DNA of 64,000 bases from the NCBI GenBank assembly GCA_900552475.1, contig USAC01000001.1, positions 1 to 64,000 of the forward strand, in the 5' to 3' direction. Within the stretch, counting starts at the first letter, position 1. Each line of letters opens with the position of its first letter. Both the position numbers and the translations under genes were made by a program. Below the pieces are notes generated by a model. That model saw only the letters and a list, made by a program, of their open reading frames with translations, did not search any database and was not told the DNA's origin. Of the stretch, positions 37,948-47,674 are shown piece by piece. Source of the stretch: an uncultured Eubacteriales bacterium. GTDB taxonomy: Bacteria; Bacillota; Clostridia; Oscillospirales; Oscillospiraceae.

Positions 37948-38880
37948 TCAGAGCGCGGCGGCACCGATGATCCCGGCGTCGTTTCCGAGCTGCGCGGCGG
38001 CGACGACGGGGATGGCCCCCTCGCGCTGGCCGAAGCAGTGCGTGGCGATGTATTCACGGATGGGCGCGAGCAGGCGCTCACCCTGGCGGCTGACGCCACC
38101 GCCGAGGAGGATCATCTCCGGGGCGAGGGCGTTGACGATGTCGGTCATGCCCGCGGCGATGTATTCGCAGTAGCGGTCGATGACGCGCTGCGCGGCGGCG
38201 TCGCCCCGGTCGGCGGCGTCGAAGACGGTGCGCCCGTTGATCTGCTCGGCGGGAACCTGCGCAAGGAGCGACTGCGGATTCTGCACGGCGGCCTCGCGCG
38301 TCTGGCGGATGAGCGCCGTGGCGGAGGCGTAGGCCTCCCAGCAGCCGCGGCGGCCGCAGGTACAGGGTTCGCCGTCCAGCACGAGCACCGTGTGCCCAAG
38401 CTCCGCGCCCGCGCCGCGCATCCCGGCGTAGATCTTTCCACCGATGATGATGCCGCCGCCCACGCCCGTGCCGAGCGTGATGAGCACGACGTCGCGCCGC
38501 CCGGCGGCGGCCCCGGCGACGACCTCGGCCAGCGCGGCGCAGTTGGCGTCGTTTCCGAGGTGCGCGGGCAGACCGAAGTGCTCCGTGAGCATCCGGCAGA
38601 CGGGGACGTCTTTCCATCCGAGGTTATACGCCCGCGCCACAACGCCCGTCTCCGGGTCGCAGGTACCGGGCGAGCCGATGCCGATGGACGCGCAGTCAGC
38701 CGCCGTCAGCCCGGCGCGGCGGAGCGCCTCCTCCACGGCGGCGCACATATCCGCGATGACAGCCTGCGCCGGGCGCTCTGCCCCGGTGGGGACGCTGCAG
38801 CGGGCGATGATCTCGTGCCGCTCATTCACGGCCCCGACGGCGATATTCGTCCCGCCGAGGTCAATTCCGATCCGAATCAT
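37948..38880 (-). CDS. glk: ROK-family glucokinase
   Basis: This 310-residue sugar kinase phosphorylates glucose to glucose-6-phosphate. The phosphate-binding motif GIDLGGTNIAVGAV, the catalytic Asp in LGNDANCAALAE, the adenosine region ITLGTGVGGGIIIGG, the ROK signature ending GAELGH and the zinc-binding CTCGRRGCWEAYAS are all present. There is no N-terminal HTH, so it is an enzyme rather than a NagC/XylR-type repressor. GAAAGGA lies upstream of the ATG. Glucose is the most likely substrate, though N-acetyl sugars are possible for ROK kinases. Confidence 0.9.
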   Translation of the reverse strand: MIRIGIDLGGTNIAVGAVNERHEIIARCSVPTGAERPAQAVIADMCAAVEEALRRAGLTAADCASIGIGSPGTCDPETGVVARAYNLGWKDVPVCRMLTEHFGLPAHLGNDANCAALAEVVAGAAAGRRDVVLITLGTGVGGGIIIGGKIYAGMRGAGAELGHTVLVLDGEPCTCGRRGCWEAYASATALIRQTREAAVQNPQSLLAQVPAEQINGRTVFDAADRGDAAAQRVIDRYCEYIAAGMTDIVNALAPEMILLGGGVSRQGERLLAPIREYIATHCFGQREGAIPVVAAAQLGNDAGIIGAAAL

Positions 38881-38945
38881 GGTTGATCTCTATCCTTTCA
38901 AATAGTCAACAAAGGACTGCATTCCCGTCCCTGCTCATCCCCAAA

Positions 38946-39125
38946 AGTCTCACAGAGTTCGCGGCGCCGCAGCGCCGCGATTAAAGTCAGATCGTTTTTT
39001 TTGCGGCGTGTACGTCGCAAAAAACTCTTTGCGCGGAGAGAGTGTATTTTTGTGTGCTGCGCACACAAAAATGCGCGGTTCGGAGCGATACCCCTTGTCC
39101 CAAAAGGCCACCGGTCTTTTGGGAC
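38946..39125 (+). repeat. dispersed intergenic repeat, family A, copy 6 (most complete)
   Basis: AGTCTCACAGAGTTCGCGGC, a GGCGCCGCAGCGCC hairpin, AAGTCAGATCG, TTTTTTTTGCGGCGTGTACG, TCGCAAAAAACTC, TTTGCGCGGAGAGAGTGT, a TGTGTGCTGCGCACACA hairpin, GCGCGGTTCGGAGCGA and a final GTCCCAAAAGG/CCTTTTGGGAC-like hairpin. It lies between two minus-strand genes. Confidence 0.8.
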
Positions 39126-39129
39126 GAAT

Positions 39130-39158
39130 TCAGTGAGGGAGCAAAGCTCCCTCACTGA
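39130..39158 (-). terminator. terminator of the Gfo/Idh/MocA gene
   Basis: TCAGTGAGGGAGC/GCTCCCTCACTGA is a 13-bp perfect stem with loop AAA, five bases past the stop. The downstream T-run is weak, but the family A hairpin follows. Confidence 0.75.
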
Positions 39159-39163
39159 GATAC

Positions 39164-40192
39164 TTACACGTGGGTGACAAACGAGCTGTTGACGCCGACG
39201 GTTCGGTCGATCTCCGAGGACTTGATGCTCGCGAAGATGACGCGCATCGTCGTGAGCGCTTCGCGGCCGGAGACCTCGGGATCACGGTTTTCGAGCAGGG
39301 CGTTTACAAACTCGTCGATGACGCCGGACTTCGCCTGCGGCTCGAAGCTGTAGGACGTGCTCTTGCTGCTCAGGTCACGCACCTCGAGGGGCATGCCGGG
39401 GGTGTTGTAGATCAGCATGATGCCCTTCGTGCCGTAAAGGCAGGTGGAGTTGCAGCCGGGGCCGTAGATCGTCCAGCTGGCGGCGAGCGTGCCGACCGCG
39501 CCGCCGCTCATGCGCAGAATGCACAGGGCGTTGTCGTCGACGCCGATGGGGCGGCCCTCGGTGTCGTGCTTGTTCAGGGTGAGCACCTTGGCCGTCGTCG
39601 AGATGACCTTCTGCCCGGTCAGATACTGCAGCAGGTCGACCTTGTGGATGCCGAGGTCGGACAGCGCGCCCATCGCGGCCTTCTTCTTGTCGAAGAACCA
39701 GTTGCCGTCCATAGACCAGCCCTCTGGTCCGGCGTTGCCCATCACAGTGCGGAAGGTGATCACGTCACCGATCACGCCCTCGTCGAGCAGCTTCTTCGCG
39801 CGGCGGTAGACGGGGTCAAAGCGCATGTTGTGGCCGATCATAAGGTGCTTGCCGTTGAACTCGGCGGCGGCGACCATGGACTCGCACTCGGCCAGCGTGA
39901 TGGCCATGGGCTTTTCGCACAGGACGTGCTTGCCCGCATAGAGGGCGTAGGTGGTGATCTCCGCGTGGCTGCGGTTGTCCACACAGATGGACACCGCGTC
40001 GATCGCGGGGTTGTTGAGCAGGTCGAAATAGGTGTCGTACACCTTGCCGCCGTACTGCGCGGCGACCTTCTCAGCGCGCTCACGGTTGAGGTCATAGTAG
40101 CCGACCAGCTCGACATTGGGGTTTGCTGCGTATTCGGGCAGATGGCGCACCTGCGCAATCTTGCCGCAGCCGATGATAGCAACTTTAATCAT
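39164..40192 (-). CDS. Gfo/Idh/MocA-family NAD(P)-dependent oxidoreductase
   Basis: This 342-residue dehydrogenase has an N-terminal Rossmann fold (IIGCGKIAQVRHLPEYA), the family signature HVLCEKPMAI with the catalytic lysine, and the C-terminal substrate domain with GALSDLGIHKVDLLQYLTGQ containing the Asp/His pair of the active site. Members oxidise sugars, inositols or related polyols. The nearby glucokinase suggests sugar metabolism, but the substrate is not determinable. AGGAGGAG lies before the ATG. Confidence 0.9.
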   Translation of the reverse strand: MIKVAIIGCGKIAQVRHLPEYAANPNVELVGYYDLNRERAEKVAAQYGGKVYDTYFDLLNNPAIDAVSICVDNRSHAEITTYALYAGKHVLCEKPMAITLAECESMVAAAEFNGKHLMIGHNMRFDPVYRRAKKLLDEGVIGDVITFRTVMGNAGPEGWSMDGNWFFDKKKAAMGALSDLGIHKVDLLQYLTGQKVISTTAKVLTLNKHDTEGRPIGVDDNALCILRMSGGAVGTLAASWTIYGPGCNSTCLYGTKGIMLIYNTPGMPLEVRDLSSKSTSYSFEPQAKSGVIDEFVNALLENRDPEVSGREALTTMRVIFASIKSSEIDRTVGVNSSFVTHV

Positions 40193-40282
40193 AGCGGAAC
40201 TCCTCCTGTCCTATCCTGCAAATTGTCTGCAAAAAACGCGTTTTGGGGGCTGCCGGGGTCTTTTCTTTTCTCTTCGATCCCC

Positions 40283-40311
40283 ATTATACCAAAAGCCGCG
40301 CCCGGATGGAA
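40283..40311 (-). promoter_or_regulatory. promoter of the Gfo/Idh/MocA gene
   Basis: On the minus strand TTCCAT, 17 bp and TATAAT with an extended TGG just before the -10. A palindrome GTGAAA-TT-TTTCAC (40330-40343) lies 20 bp upstream and is a candidate operator. Confidence 0.6.
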
Positions 40312-40391
40312 TCCCTTTTTGAAGAAAAGGTGAAATTTTTCACATTTTCTTTTTCCGCTTGCACGGCGTGGCGATTTTTTGTCTGGATTCC

Positions 40392-40420
40392 TTGTGCCCA
40401 AGCGAAAGTTGTGTTATAAT
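40392..40420 (+). promoter_or_regulatory. promoter of miaB (and probably the mismatch-repair cluster)
   Basis: TTGTGC, 17 bp and consensus TATAAT with extended TGT, 62 bp before the TTG start. Confidence 0.7.
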
Positions 40421-40481
40421 TGCTAAATTAAAGTAGAGTAGTGTCGCCTTTTTGACGAAAGCGCGGCGCAGGAGGTTTCCA

Positions 40482-41897
40482 TTGGACAGAAAAAAAGTGC
40501 TGCTGGACGAGGCGCAGACGCTTCGCCAGCGTGAATTTGAACGCAAAATCGCTGAGATTCACCGCAGCCGCGGCAAGACGCCGCTGGCGATGGTGGACAC
40601 CTTCGGCTGCCAGCAGAACGTGGCCGACAGCCAGCACATCATGGGCATGCTGGAGGCGATGGGCTGCGGCTTTACGGACAGGCCCGAGCAGGCCGACATC
40701 GTCGTGCTCAACACCTGCGCCATCCGCGACCACGCGGAAAAGCGCGTGTACGGCAATCTCGGCGCCCTGACCCACACGAAAAAGGCCAACCCCGAGCAGA
40801 TCATCTGCCTGTGCGGCTGCATGGCGCAGCGCCCGGAGGTGGCCGAGAAGGTGCGTAAATCCTATCGCCACGTCGACCTCGTCTTCGGGCCGCAGGCGAT
40901 GTGGAAGTTCCCGGAACTTCTGTGGCAGGTCTATACCCGCCGCGGCCGCGTCTTCTCCGTGGAGGATGAGCCCGGCACCATCGCCGAGGGCACGCCCGTC
41001 GTGCGCGAGGGGAGCATCCGCGCGTGGGTCTCGATCATGTACGGGTGCAACAACTTCTGCTCATACTGCATCGTCCCCTATGTCCGCGGCCGCGAGCGCA
41101 GCCGCGAGCCGGAGAAGATCCTCGAGGAGGTGCGCCAGCTCGTGCAGGAGGGCTATAAGGAGATCACCCTCCTCGGTCAGAACGTCAACTCCTACGGCAA
41201 GGATCTCGAGACGCCGTGGGACTTCGCGGATCTGCTCGCCGCCATCGACGAGATTCCCGGCGACTATCTCATCCGCTTTATGTCCTCCCAGCCGAAGGAC
41301 GCGAGCTATAAGCTCTTTGACACGATGACCCGCTGCGGCCACGTCGCCAGACAGCTGCACCTGCCGGTGCAGTCCGGCTGCGACCGGGTGCTGCGCGCGA
41401 TGAACCGCCCGTATGACAAGGCGAAGTACCTTGACCTTATCACCTACGCCCGAAAGGTCATGCCCGACCTCGTGCTGACGAGCGACGTGATCATCGGCTT
41501 CCCCGGCGAGACGGAGGCAGAGGCGATGGAGACGGTCGCGCTTGTGCGCGAGGTGGAGTTCGACGCGCTCTTCACCTTTATCTTCTCTCCCCGGCCGGGG
41601 ACGCCCGCGGCCAAGATGGACGATCCCGTCCCCCGCAGCGAAAAGCAGGTCTGGTTCGACCGGCTCTGCGACACGCAGAACGAAATTTCCGCGCGGCTGC
41701 ACGCGGCCTATGTGGGCCGGACGGTGCGCGTGCTCGTCGACGGGACGACGGACGACAGCCGTTGGCCTCTCTCCGCGCGTACGAACGGCGGACGGCTTGT
41801 CCACCTCGCGGGGGATCCGTCCGTGATCGGGACGTATCAGAACGTCACCGTCACCGACAGCAACACGTGGGCGCTCTTCGGTGAGCTTTCCACATGA
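40482..41897 (+). CDS. miaB: tRNA-2-methylthio-N6-dimethylallyladenosine synthase
   Basis: This 471-residue radical SAM methylthiotransferase completes ms2i6A37 in tRNAs reading UNN codons, acting on the product of MiaA. The three domains are clear: UPF0004 with three cysteines (TFGCQQNVADSQ, NTCAIRDHA, CGCMAQRPE), radical SAM with CNNFCSYCIVPYVRGRERSR, and a C-terminal TRAM domain (VRVLVDGTTDDSR...VTVTDSNTWALFGE). The start is a TTG at 40482, because AGGAGGT is five bases upstream and no ATG is well placed. It heads a cluster with mutS, mutL, miaA and hfq. Confidence 0.95.
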   Translation: MDRKKVLLDEAQTLRQREFERKIAEIHRSRGKTPLAMVDTFGCQQNVADSQHIMGMLEAMGCGFTDRPEQADIVVLNTCAIRDHAEKRVYGNLGALTHTKKANPEQIICLCGCMAQRPEVAEKVRKSYRHVDLVFGPQAMWKFPELLWQVYTRRGRVFSVEDEPGTIAEGTPVVREGSIRAWVSIMYGCNNFCSYCIVPYVRGRERSREPEKILEEVRQLVQEGYKEITLLGQNVNSYGKDLETPWDFADLLAAIDEIPGDYLIRFMSSQPKDASYKLFDTMTRCGHVARQLHLPVQSGCDRVLRAMNRPYDKAKYLDLITYARKVMPDLVLTSDVIIGFPGETEAEAMETVALVREVEFDALFTFIFSPRPGTPAAKMDDPVPRSEKQVWFDRLCDTQNEISARLHAAYVGRTVRVLVDGTTDDSRWPLSARTNGGRLVHLAGDPSVIGTYQNVTVTDSNTWALFGELST

Positions 41898-41974
41898 GTT
41901 TTGCACTTTTCCACAGAGTTATCCACCGGATTCGAACATAACCGACCATATCGGACAGAAAGAGAGCGAATTAT

Positions 41975-44566
41975 ATGGCTGAACTGACCCCCATGATGCG
42001 CCAGTATCTGGAAATCAAGGAACAAAATAAGGATTCGATCCTCTTTTTCCGCCTGGGGGATTTCTACGAGATGTTCGGCGACGACGCAAAGACCGCTTCG
42101 CGCGAGCTGGATTTGATGCTGACCACCCGCGACAAGGACAAGACGAAGTCCTTCGAGGAGAAGGTGCCCATGTGCGGCATCCCATACCACGCCTCCGACG
42201 CCTACATCGCCCGCCTGATCTCCAAGGGCTACAAGGTCGCCATCTGCGAGCAGACGGAGGACCCCGCGCAGGCGAAGGGGCTTGTCAAGCGCGACATCAT
42301 CCGCGTCATCACCCCCGGCACCGTCATCGACGAGACGTCGCTCGAGGCCGGGCGCAGCAACTTCTGCGCGGGCATCTGGCTCGATGAGCGGTACGCGGCG
42401 CTCTGCGCCTGCGACATCTCGACCGGACAGATGAGCGCGACCGCGTTTGAAGGCCCGCAGCGGCTCGAGCACCTGCTCAACGAGCTCGGGCGCTTTTCAC
42501 CGGCGGAGGCCGTGATGAACGACGGGGCGTTTTTCGACGAGACACTCACGGGCGTGCTCGAGAGCAAATTTCACTGCCACCGCGAAAAGCGGAAGGTGCC
42601 GATGGAGGCGGCCGAGCGCCTGACGCGCGAGCAGTTCGGCGAGGACGCCTGCGCGCGGCTGCCGCGCGAGAACCCGGCGGCCGTGCTGGCGCTGGGGACG
42701 CTGCTCAATTACCTGCACGAGACGCAGAAGACCGACCTCTCCCACATCGACAGCCTTGATTTTTACCGACAGGGGCAGTTCATGGAGCTGGATCTCACCG
42801 CCCGCCGCAACCTTGAACTGACGGAGACGCTCCGCGGCAAGGGCAAGCGCGGGAGCCTGCTGTGGGTGCTCGACAAGACGAAGACCGCCATGGGCGCGCG
42901 CTGCCTGCGCGGCTTTCTGGAGCGGCCGCTGCTCGACGTGAACGCCATCCGCCGCCGTCAGGGCGCGGTGCAGGCGCTCGTGGACGAGACGATGACGCGC
43001 GAGGAGCTGCTCGTCGCGCTCACGGGCATCGGCGATATGGAGCGGCTCATGGGCCGCATTGTCTACGGTACGGCCGGCGGACGCGACCTCGCCGCGCTGA
43101 AAAACGCCGCGCTGAAGCTCCCGGCGGTGCGCGCGCAGCTCGAGGGCTTTGAAAAGGGCCGCCTGCGCCAGCTGCACGACCAGCTCGATACGCTCAGCGA
43201 CATCGCCGCCCTCATCGGCCAGACGCTCGTCGATGAGCCGCCGTTTTCCGTCCGCGAGGGCGAGATGATCCGCGAGGGCTATGACCCGGAGGTCGACCGC
43301 CTGCGCGACATTCTCCACGGCGGCAAGGGCATCATCGCCTCCATGGAGGCGCGCGAGAAGGAGCGCACCGGCATCCGCACGCTGAAAATCGGCTACAACA
43401 AGGTGTTCGGGTACTACATCGAGGTCTCGAACTCCTTTAAAGACCAGGTGCCGGAGGACTATGTCCGCAAGCAGACGCTCGTGAACTGCGAGCGCTTCAT
43501 CACGCAGGAGCTCAAGGATCTGGAGCACGACATTCTCTCCGCGTCCGACCGGGACAAGGAACTGGAATATGAAATCTTTAACCGCATGCGCCTGCAGGTG
43601 GCCGAGGCCGTCACGCGCGTGCAGGCGGCGGCGGGCGCCGTCGCCGAGATCGACGCGCTCTGCTCGCTGGCGGAGACGGCGGTGAAGAACGGGTACTGCT
43701 GCCCCGAGGTGGACGACTCCGGCGTCATCGAGATCATCGACGGCCGCCACCCCGTGGTCGAGAAGATGCGCCCCGACGCGCTCTTCGTCCCGAACGACAC
43801 CTACATGGGCCAGAGCGAGAACCGTGCCGCCATCATCACCGGCCCGAACATGGCCGGTAAGTCGACCTATATGCGTCAGGTGGCGCTCATCGTGCTCATG
43901 GCGCAGATCGGCTCGTTCGTCCCGGCGAAGTCGGCACACCTCGGCGTGGTCGACCGGATTTTCACCCGCATCGGCGCGTCCGACGACCTCTCCGCGGGAC
44001 AGTCGACGTTCATGGTCGAGATGACCGAGGTGTCGGAGATTCTCCACGCCGCGACAAAAAACAGCCTGCTGATCCTCGATGAGATCGGCCGCGGTACGAG
44101 TACCTTCGACGGCATGAGCATCGCGCGGGCGGTGCTGGAATACTGCGCCAACCCGAAAAAGCTCGGCGCCAAGACGCTCTTCGCCACGCACTACCACGAG
44201 CTGACCGCGATGGAGGGGACGCTTCCGGGTGTGAAGAACTTCAACATCGCCGTGCGCACGCGCGGCGAGGAGATCATTTTCCTGCGCAAGATCATCCCCG
44301 GCGGCGCCGACCGCAGCTACGGCATCGAGGTTGCGCGGCTCGCGGGCCTGCCGGAAACGGTCGTCAGCCGCGCCAAGACCATCCTGCGCGAGCTCGAGAG
44401 CGAGAGCGGACGCCCCGCGCCCGCCGCGCCCGCGGAGGCGCAGGTGTCGTTTGCCGCCGTGGCCGAGAGCGAGGTCATCGACAAGCTCCGCCGCGCGCAG
44501 GTCGACACACTCAGCCCTATCGAGGCGCTGAACCTGCTCTATGAGCTGAAGCAGAAGCTCGAATAA
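41975..44566 (+). CDS. mutS: DNA mismatch repair protein MutS
   Basis: This 863-residue mismatch sensor is of normal length. The N-terminal mismatch-binding Phe-x-Glu is present (GDFYEMFGDDA), with connector, lever and clamp domains in the middle (IGYNKVFGYYIEVSNSFKDQ). The C-terminal ATPase has Walker A (GPNMAGKSTYMRQ), the STFMVEMTE signature, Walker B (LLILDEIGRGTST) and THYHEL. A C-terminal tail (LSPIEALNLLYELKQKLE) mediates dimer/tetramer formation. It is 77 bp after miaB and 38 bp before mutL. Confidence 0.97.
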   Translation: MAELTPMMRQYLEIKEQNKDSILFFRLGDFYEMFGDDAKTASRELDLMLTTRDKDKTKSFEEKVPMCGIPYHASDAYIARLISKGYKVAICEQTEDPAQAKGLVKRDIIRVITPGTVIDETSLEAGRSNFCAGIWLDERYAALCACDISTGQMSATAFEGPQRLEHLLNELGRFSPAEAVMNDGAFFDETLTGVLESKFHCHREKRKVPMEAAERLTREQFGEDACARLPRENPAAVLALGTLLNYLHETQKTDLSHIDSLDFYRQGQFMELDLTARRNLELTETLRGKGKRGSLLWVLDKTKTAMGARCLRGFLERPLLDVNAIRRRQGAVQALVDETMTREELLVALTGIGDMERLMGRIVYGTAGGRDLAALKNAALKLPAVRAQLEGFEKGRLRQLHDQLDTLSDIAALIGQTLVDEPPFSVREGEMIREGYDPEVDRLRDILHGGKGIIASMEAREKERTGIRTLKIGYNKVFGYYIEVSNSFKDQVPEDYVRKQTLVNCERFITQELKDLEHDILSASDRDKELEYEIFNRMRLQVAEAVTRVQAAAGAVAEIDALCSLAETAVKNGYCCPEVDDSGVIEIIDGRHPVVEKMRPDALFVPNDTYMGQSENRAAIITGPNMAGKSTYMRQVALIVLMAQIGSFVPAKSAHLGVVDRIFTRIGASDDLSAGQSTFMVEMTEVSEILHAATKNSLLILDEIGRGTSTFDGMSIARAVLEYCANPKKLGAKTLFATHYHELTAMEGTLPGVKNFNIAVRTRGEEIIFLRKIIPGGADRSYGIEVARLAGLPETVVSRAKTILRELESESGRPAPAAPAEAQVSFAAVAESEVIDKLRRAQVDTLSPIEALNLLYELKQKLE

Positions 44567-44604
44567 CCGGTTTTTTCTCATCTCCCGGAAGGAGGAGTGT
44601 TACC

Positions 44605-46569
44605 ATGCCTGATATTCAATGCCTTGCGCCCCATGTGGCGGATCTGATCGCCGCGGGCGAGGTGGTCGAGCGCCCGGCGAGCGTCGCCAAGGAGCTGCTC
44701 GAAAACGCCATCGACGCCGGTGCTTCGGCCATCGTGCTCGAGGTGCAGCACGGCGGCCTGACCTACCTGCGCATCACCGACAACGGCTGCGGCATTGCGC
44801 CGCAGCAGCTGCCGACGGCCTTCCTGCGCCACGCAACGAGCAAGCTCCGCACGGCGGATGACCTCGAGGCGATCGGGACGCTGGGCTTCCGTGGCGAGGC
44901 ACTCGCCGCCATCTCCGCCGTGGCGCGGGTCGATATCTTCTCGCGCCCGCGCGGCGCGGACGTCGGCGCGTCGCTCCATCTCGAGGGCGGCAAGCCCGGC
45001 ACCGTGCAGGAGACGGGCTGCCCCGAGGGGACGACCATCTGCGTGCGCGACCTGTTCTATAACACCCCCGCCCGCATGAAGTTCATGAAGAAGGACAGCG
45101 CCGAGGGAACGGCCGTCGCGGGCGTCGTGACGCACCTCGCGCTCAGCCATCCGGACGTCTCATTCAAGTTCATCCGCGACGGCGCGGAGCTGCTGCACAC
45201 TCCCGGCGACGGGAAGCTCCAGTCCGCGGTCTACGCCGCGATGGGGCGGGACTTCGCCCTCGGGCTCACACCGGTCGAGGGGCGCGGCGGCGATGTCGCC
45301 GTCTCCGGCTTCGTGACAAAGCCCCTCTGCGGCAGCGGCACGCGCGGGCGCCAGCTGTTCTTCGTGAACGGCCGCTTCGTCAAGAGCCAGCTGCTCTCCG
45401 CCGCGCTTGAGGAGGCGTACCGCAACCGCCTGCTCAAGGGGAAGTTCCCCGGCTGCGTGCTGCATATCGAGCTGCCGCGCGACCGGGTGGACGTGAACGT
45501 CCACCCCGCAAAGACCGTGGTAAAATTCGTCAGCGACAAGACCGTGTTTGACGCAGTGTATTATACGATCCTCGACACGCTCACCGCCGGTGAGCGCGCC
45601 GCACAGAAGCCGAAGCAGGAGGGCTTCTATCAGAACCTGACCGTCCGGCAGTTCAAGGATAAGACCGCGCCGCAGGCGGAGCCTGCCCGCGCGCCGCTCG
45701 GCTCGTTTACCGCCCGCCCGGTGGGAAATCCCGACGAAAAGCTCGTCGTGCGCGACGTGGCCCTGGTTCGCCCCGAACCGCAGCCGGTGACGCAGCCCGC
45801 GCCCGATCCCGTGCAGCCGCCGCGCCCGGTGTCCGCTCCGGCCCGCCCGGAGCCGATGCCCGAACCGCGGACGGTACCTGCCCCCGCGCCGCAGGCGGAG
45901 CCTGTCTGCCCCACACCGGAGCCGGTGCAGGAGAGGAAGGAGCCGCCGCAGACGACGATGCCCCTCCCCGAGGAGCCGGCGCAGCAGGTGCTGCAGACGC
46001 AGGAGGCTCCGTGGCGCATCGCCGGGGAGGTGCTCAACACCTATATTATCTGTGAGGATGAGCAGGAGAACGTTTGGCTCATCGACAAGCACGCCGCGCA
46101 CGAGCGCGTGCGCTTCAACCGCCTGAAGGAGAACACCGAGCCGGTCATGCGCCAGACGCTGCTGACTCCGGCGGCGGTGTCGCTGACGGCGGAGGAGTAT
46201 ACGGCGGTGCTCGAGCACCTCGACATTCTCGCGCAGTACGGCTTTGCCTGCGAGGACTTCGGTGACGGGACGGTGCTCGTGCGCGAGGTGCCGTCCGATC
46301 TCGACGTCGGCGATATCCCTGCGACGGTGCAGGAGCTGGCGGCGGATCTGATGCTCTGCCGCGCCGACCCGGAGGGTGCGCGCGACCACCTGCTGCAGAC
46401 GATGGCCTGCAAATCGGCCATCAAGGCGGGGATGCATACCGACCGCGCGGAGCTCGCCGCGCTCGTGGAGAAGGTACAGAGCGGGGAGATCCGCTATTGT
46501 CCCCACGGCCGCCCGGTCTCCGTGAAATTGAGAAAGTACGAACTGGAAAAGATGTTCAAGAGGGCATAA
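44605..46569 (+). CDS. mutL: DNA mismatch repair protein MutL
   Basis: This 654-residue GHKL ATPase couples mismatch detection to strand incision. N-terminal motifs ELLENAIDAGA, DNGCGI and GFRGEALAAISAVA are intact. A Pro/Glu-rich linker spans about residues 345-465. The C-terminal domain has the endonuclease region DKHAAHERVRFNRL, ACKSAIKAGM and CPHGRPVSVKL, as in endonuclease-type MutL of bacteria without MutH. In the DQHA(x)2E(x)4E motif the last glutamate is Asn here and the Q is Lys. AAGGAGGAG lies upstream of the ATG. Confidence 0.96.
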   Translation: MPDIQCLAPHVADLIAAGEVVERPASVAKELLENAIDAGASAIVLEVQHGGLTYLRITDNGCGIAPQQLPTAFLRHATSKLRTADDLEAIGTLGFRGEALAAISAVARVDIFSRPRGADVGASLHLEGGKPGTVQETGCPEGTTICVRDLFYNTPARMKFMKKDSAEGTAVAGVVTHLALSHPDVSFKFIRDGAELLHTPGDGKLQSAVYAAMGRDFALGLTPVEGRGGDVAVSGFVTKPLCGSGTRGRQLFFVNGRFVKSQLLSAALEEAYRNRLLKGKFPGCVLHIELPRDRVDVNVHPAKTVVKFVSDKTVFDAVYYTILDTLTAGERAAQKPKQEGFYQNLTVRQFKDKTAPQAEPARAPLGSFTARPVGNPDEKLVVRDVALVRPEPQPVTQPAPDPVQPPRPVSAPARPEPMPEPRTVPAPAPQAEPVCPTPEPVQERKEPPQTTMPLPEEPAQQVLQTQEAPWRIAGEVLNTYIICEDEQENVWLIDKHAAHERVRFNRLKENTEPVMRQTLLTPAAVSLTAEEYTAVLEHLDILAQYGFACEDFGDGTVLVREVPSDLDVGDIPATVQELAADLMLCRADPEGARDHLLQTMACKSAIKAGMHTDRAELAALVEKVQSGEIRYCPHGRPVSVKLRKYELEKMFKRA

Positions 46570-46668
46570 ATTCTGCCCTTTTGGCACAGAGCCGCTCGGT
46601 TTCTTCGACAAGCGAAGAAAAACACAAGACAGAAGTACTAAAATGATCTTTCAGACAGAGGTGATACA

Positions 46669-47613
46669 ATGCCGCCGAAGGTGATCTGCGTGGTGGGACC
46701 CACGGCATCCGGAAAAACGAAAATGGGCGTGGCGCTCGCGAAGACCTTTGACGGCGAGGTCGTGTCGGTGGACTCGATGCAGATCTACCGCGGCATGGCC
46801 ATCGGCACCGCCGCCCCCACGCCCGAGGAGACGGAGGGCATCCCGCACCACATGGTCGGCGTGGCCGACCCGCGTGAGAGCTGGTCGGTTGCCCGCTTCA
46901 CGGAGGAGGCCGACGCCTGCGTGCAGGACATTCTCCACCGCGGGAAGCGCCCCGTTCTTGTCGGCGGCACGGGATTGTATCTCGACAGTCTCGTCCGCGG
47001 CGGCGACTTTGCACCCGGCCGCTCCGGCGGCGCGGTGCGCGAGCGCCTGCAGCGGGAGCTGGCCGAGCGCGGCGCACCGGCCATGCTCGAGTGCCTGCGG
47101 GAGGTCGATCCCGAGAGCGCCGCGCGGCTCCACCTGCGCGATGAAAAGCGGATTCTCCGTGCGCTCGAGGTGTATGAGGAGACGGGCGAGACGATCACCG
47201 CACACAACCGCCGCACGCAGGAGCGCCCGCCGCGCTATGACGCGCTCTACATCGGGCTGGACTTCGCCGACCGCGCGGATCTGCGTGCGCGGATCGACCG
47301 GCGCGTCGACGAGATGGTGCGGCAGGGGCTGCTGCAGGAGGTGGAGACGCTGCTCTCAAGCGGCGTTCCGCGCGATGCAACCGCCCTGCAGGCCATCGGC
47401 TACAGGCAGTTTCTCGCCGTCCGCGACGGCGCCGCCACGGCGGCGGACGCCATCGGGGAGGTCAAGCTCCGCTCCCGCCAGTACGCCAAGCGCCAGCTGA
47501 CGTGGCTGCGCCGGAACGGGGCCATCCACTGGATCCTCTGGGGAAAAGAACCGGATTTCCCGGCGGCTCTCCAGAATGCGACAGAATATCTCACCGCCCA
47601 TGGCTTAGGATAG
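46669..47613 (+). CDS. miaA: tRNA dimethylallyltransferase
   Basis: This 314-residue enzyme adds the dimethylallyl group to A37 of tRNAs that read U-starting codons, making the substrate for MiaB. The P-loop [15 protein letters not shown], the catalytic Asp in [16 protein letters not shown], the [14 protein letters not shown] block and the C-terminal QAIGYRQF / [13 protein letters not shown] block are present. GAGGTG lies before the ATG. A small TTCTTCG/CGAAGAA hairpin lies in the 99-bp gap after mutL. Confidence 0.96.
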   Translation: MPPKVICVVGPTASGKTKMGVALAKTFDGEVVSVDSMQIYRGMAIGTAAPTPEETEGIPHHMVGVADPRESWSVARFTEEADACVQDILHRGKRPVLVGGTGLYLDSLVRGGDFAPGRSGGAVRERLQRELAERGAPAMLECLREVDPESAARLHLRDEKRILRALEVYEETGETITAHNRRTQERPPRYDALYIGLDFADRADLRARIDRRVDEMVRQGLLQEVETLLSSGVPRDATALQAIGYRQFLAVRDGAATAADAIGEVKLRSRQYAKRQLTWLRRNGAIHWILWGKEPDFPAALQNATEYLTAHGLG

Positions 47614-47674
47614 AGCCGGGCGGACATGCATTGCGCGTCGTCCGCACCAAAAGACAGAAAGGATGCAGACGACT

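Noticed and set aside
42497..44581. Minus-strand frame of about 690 codons opposite mutS
   Set aside because: It is a shadow of the clearly conserved mutS gene. It has no recognisable motif and no ribosome binding site context.
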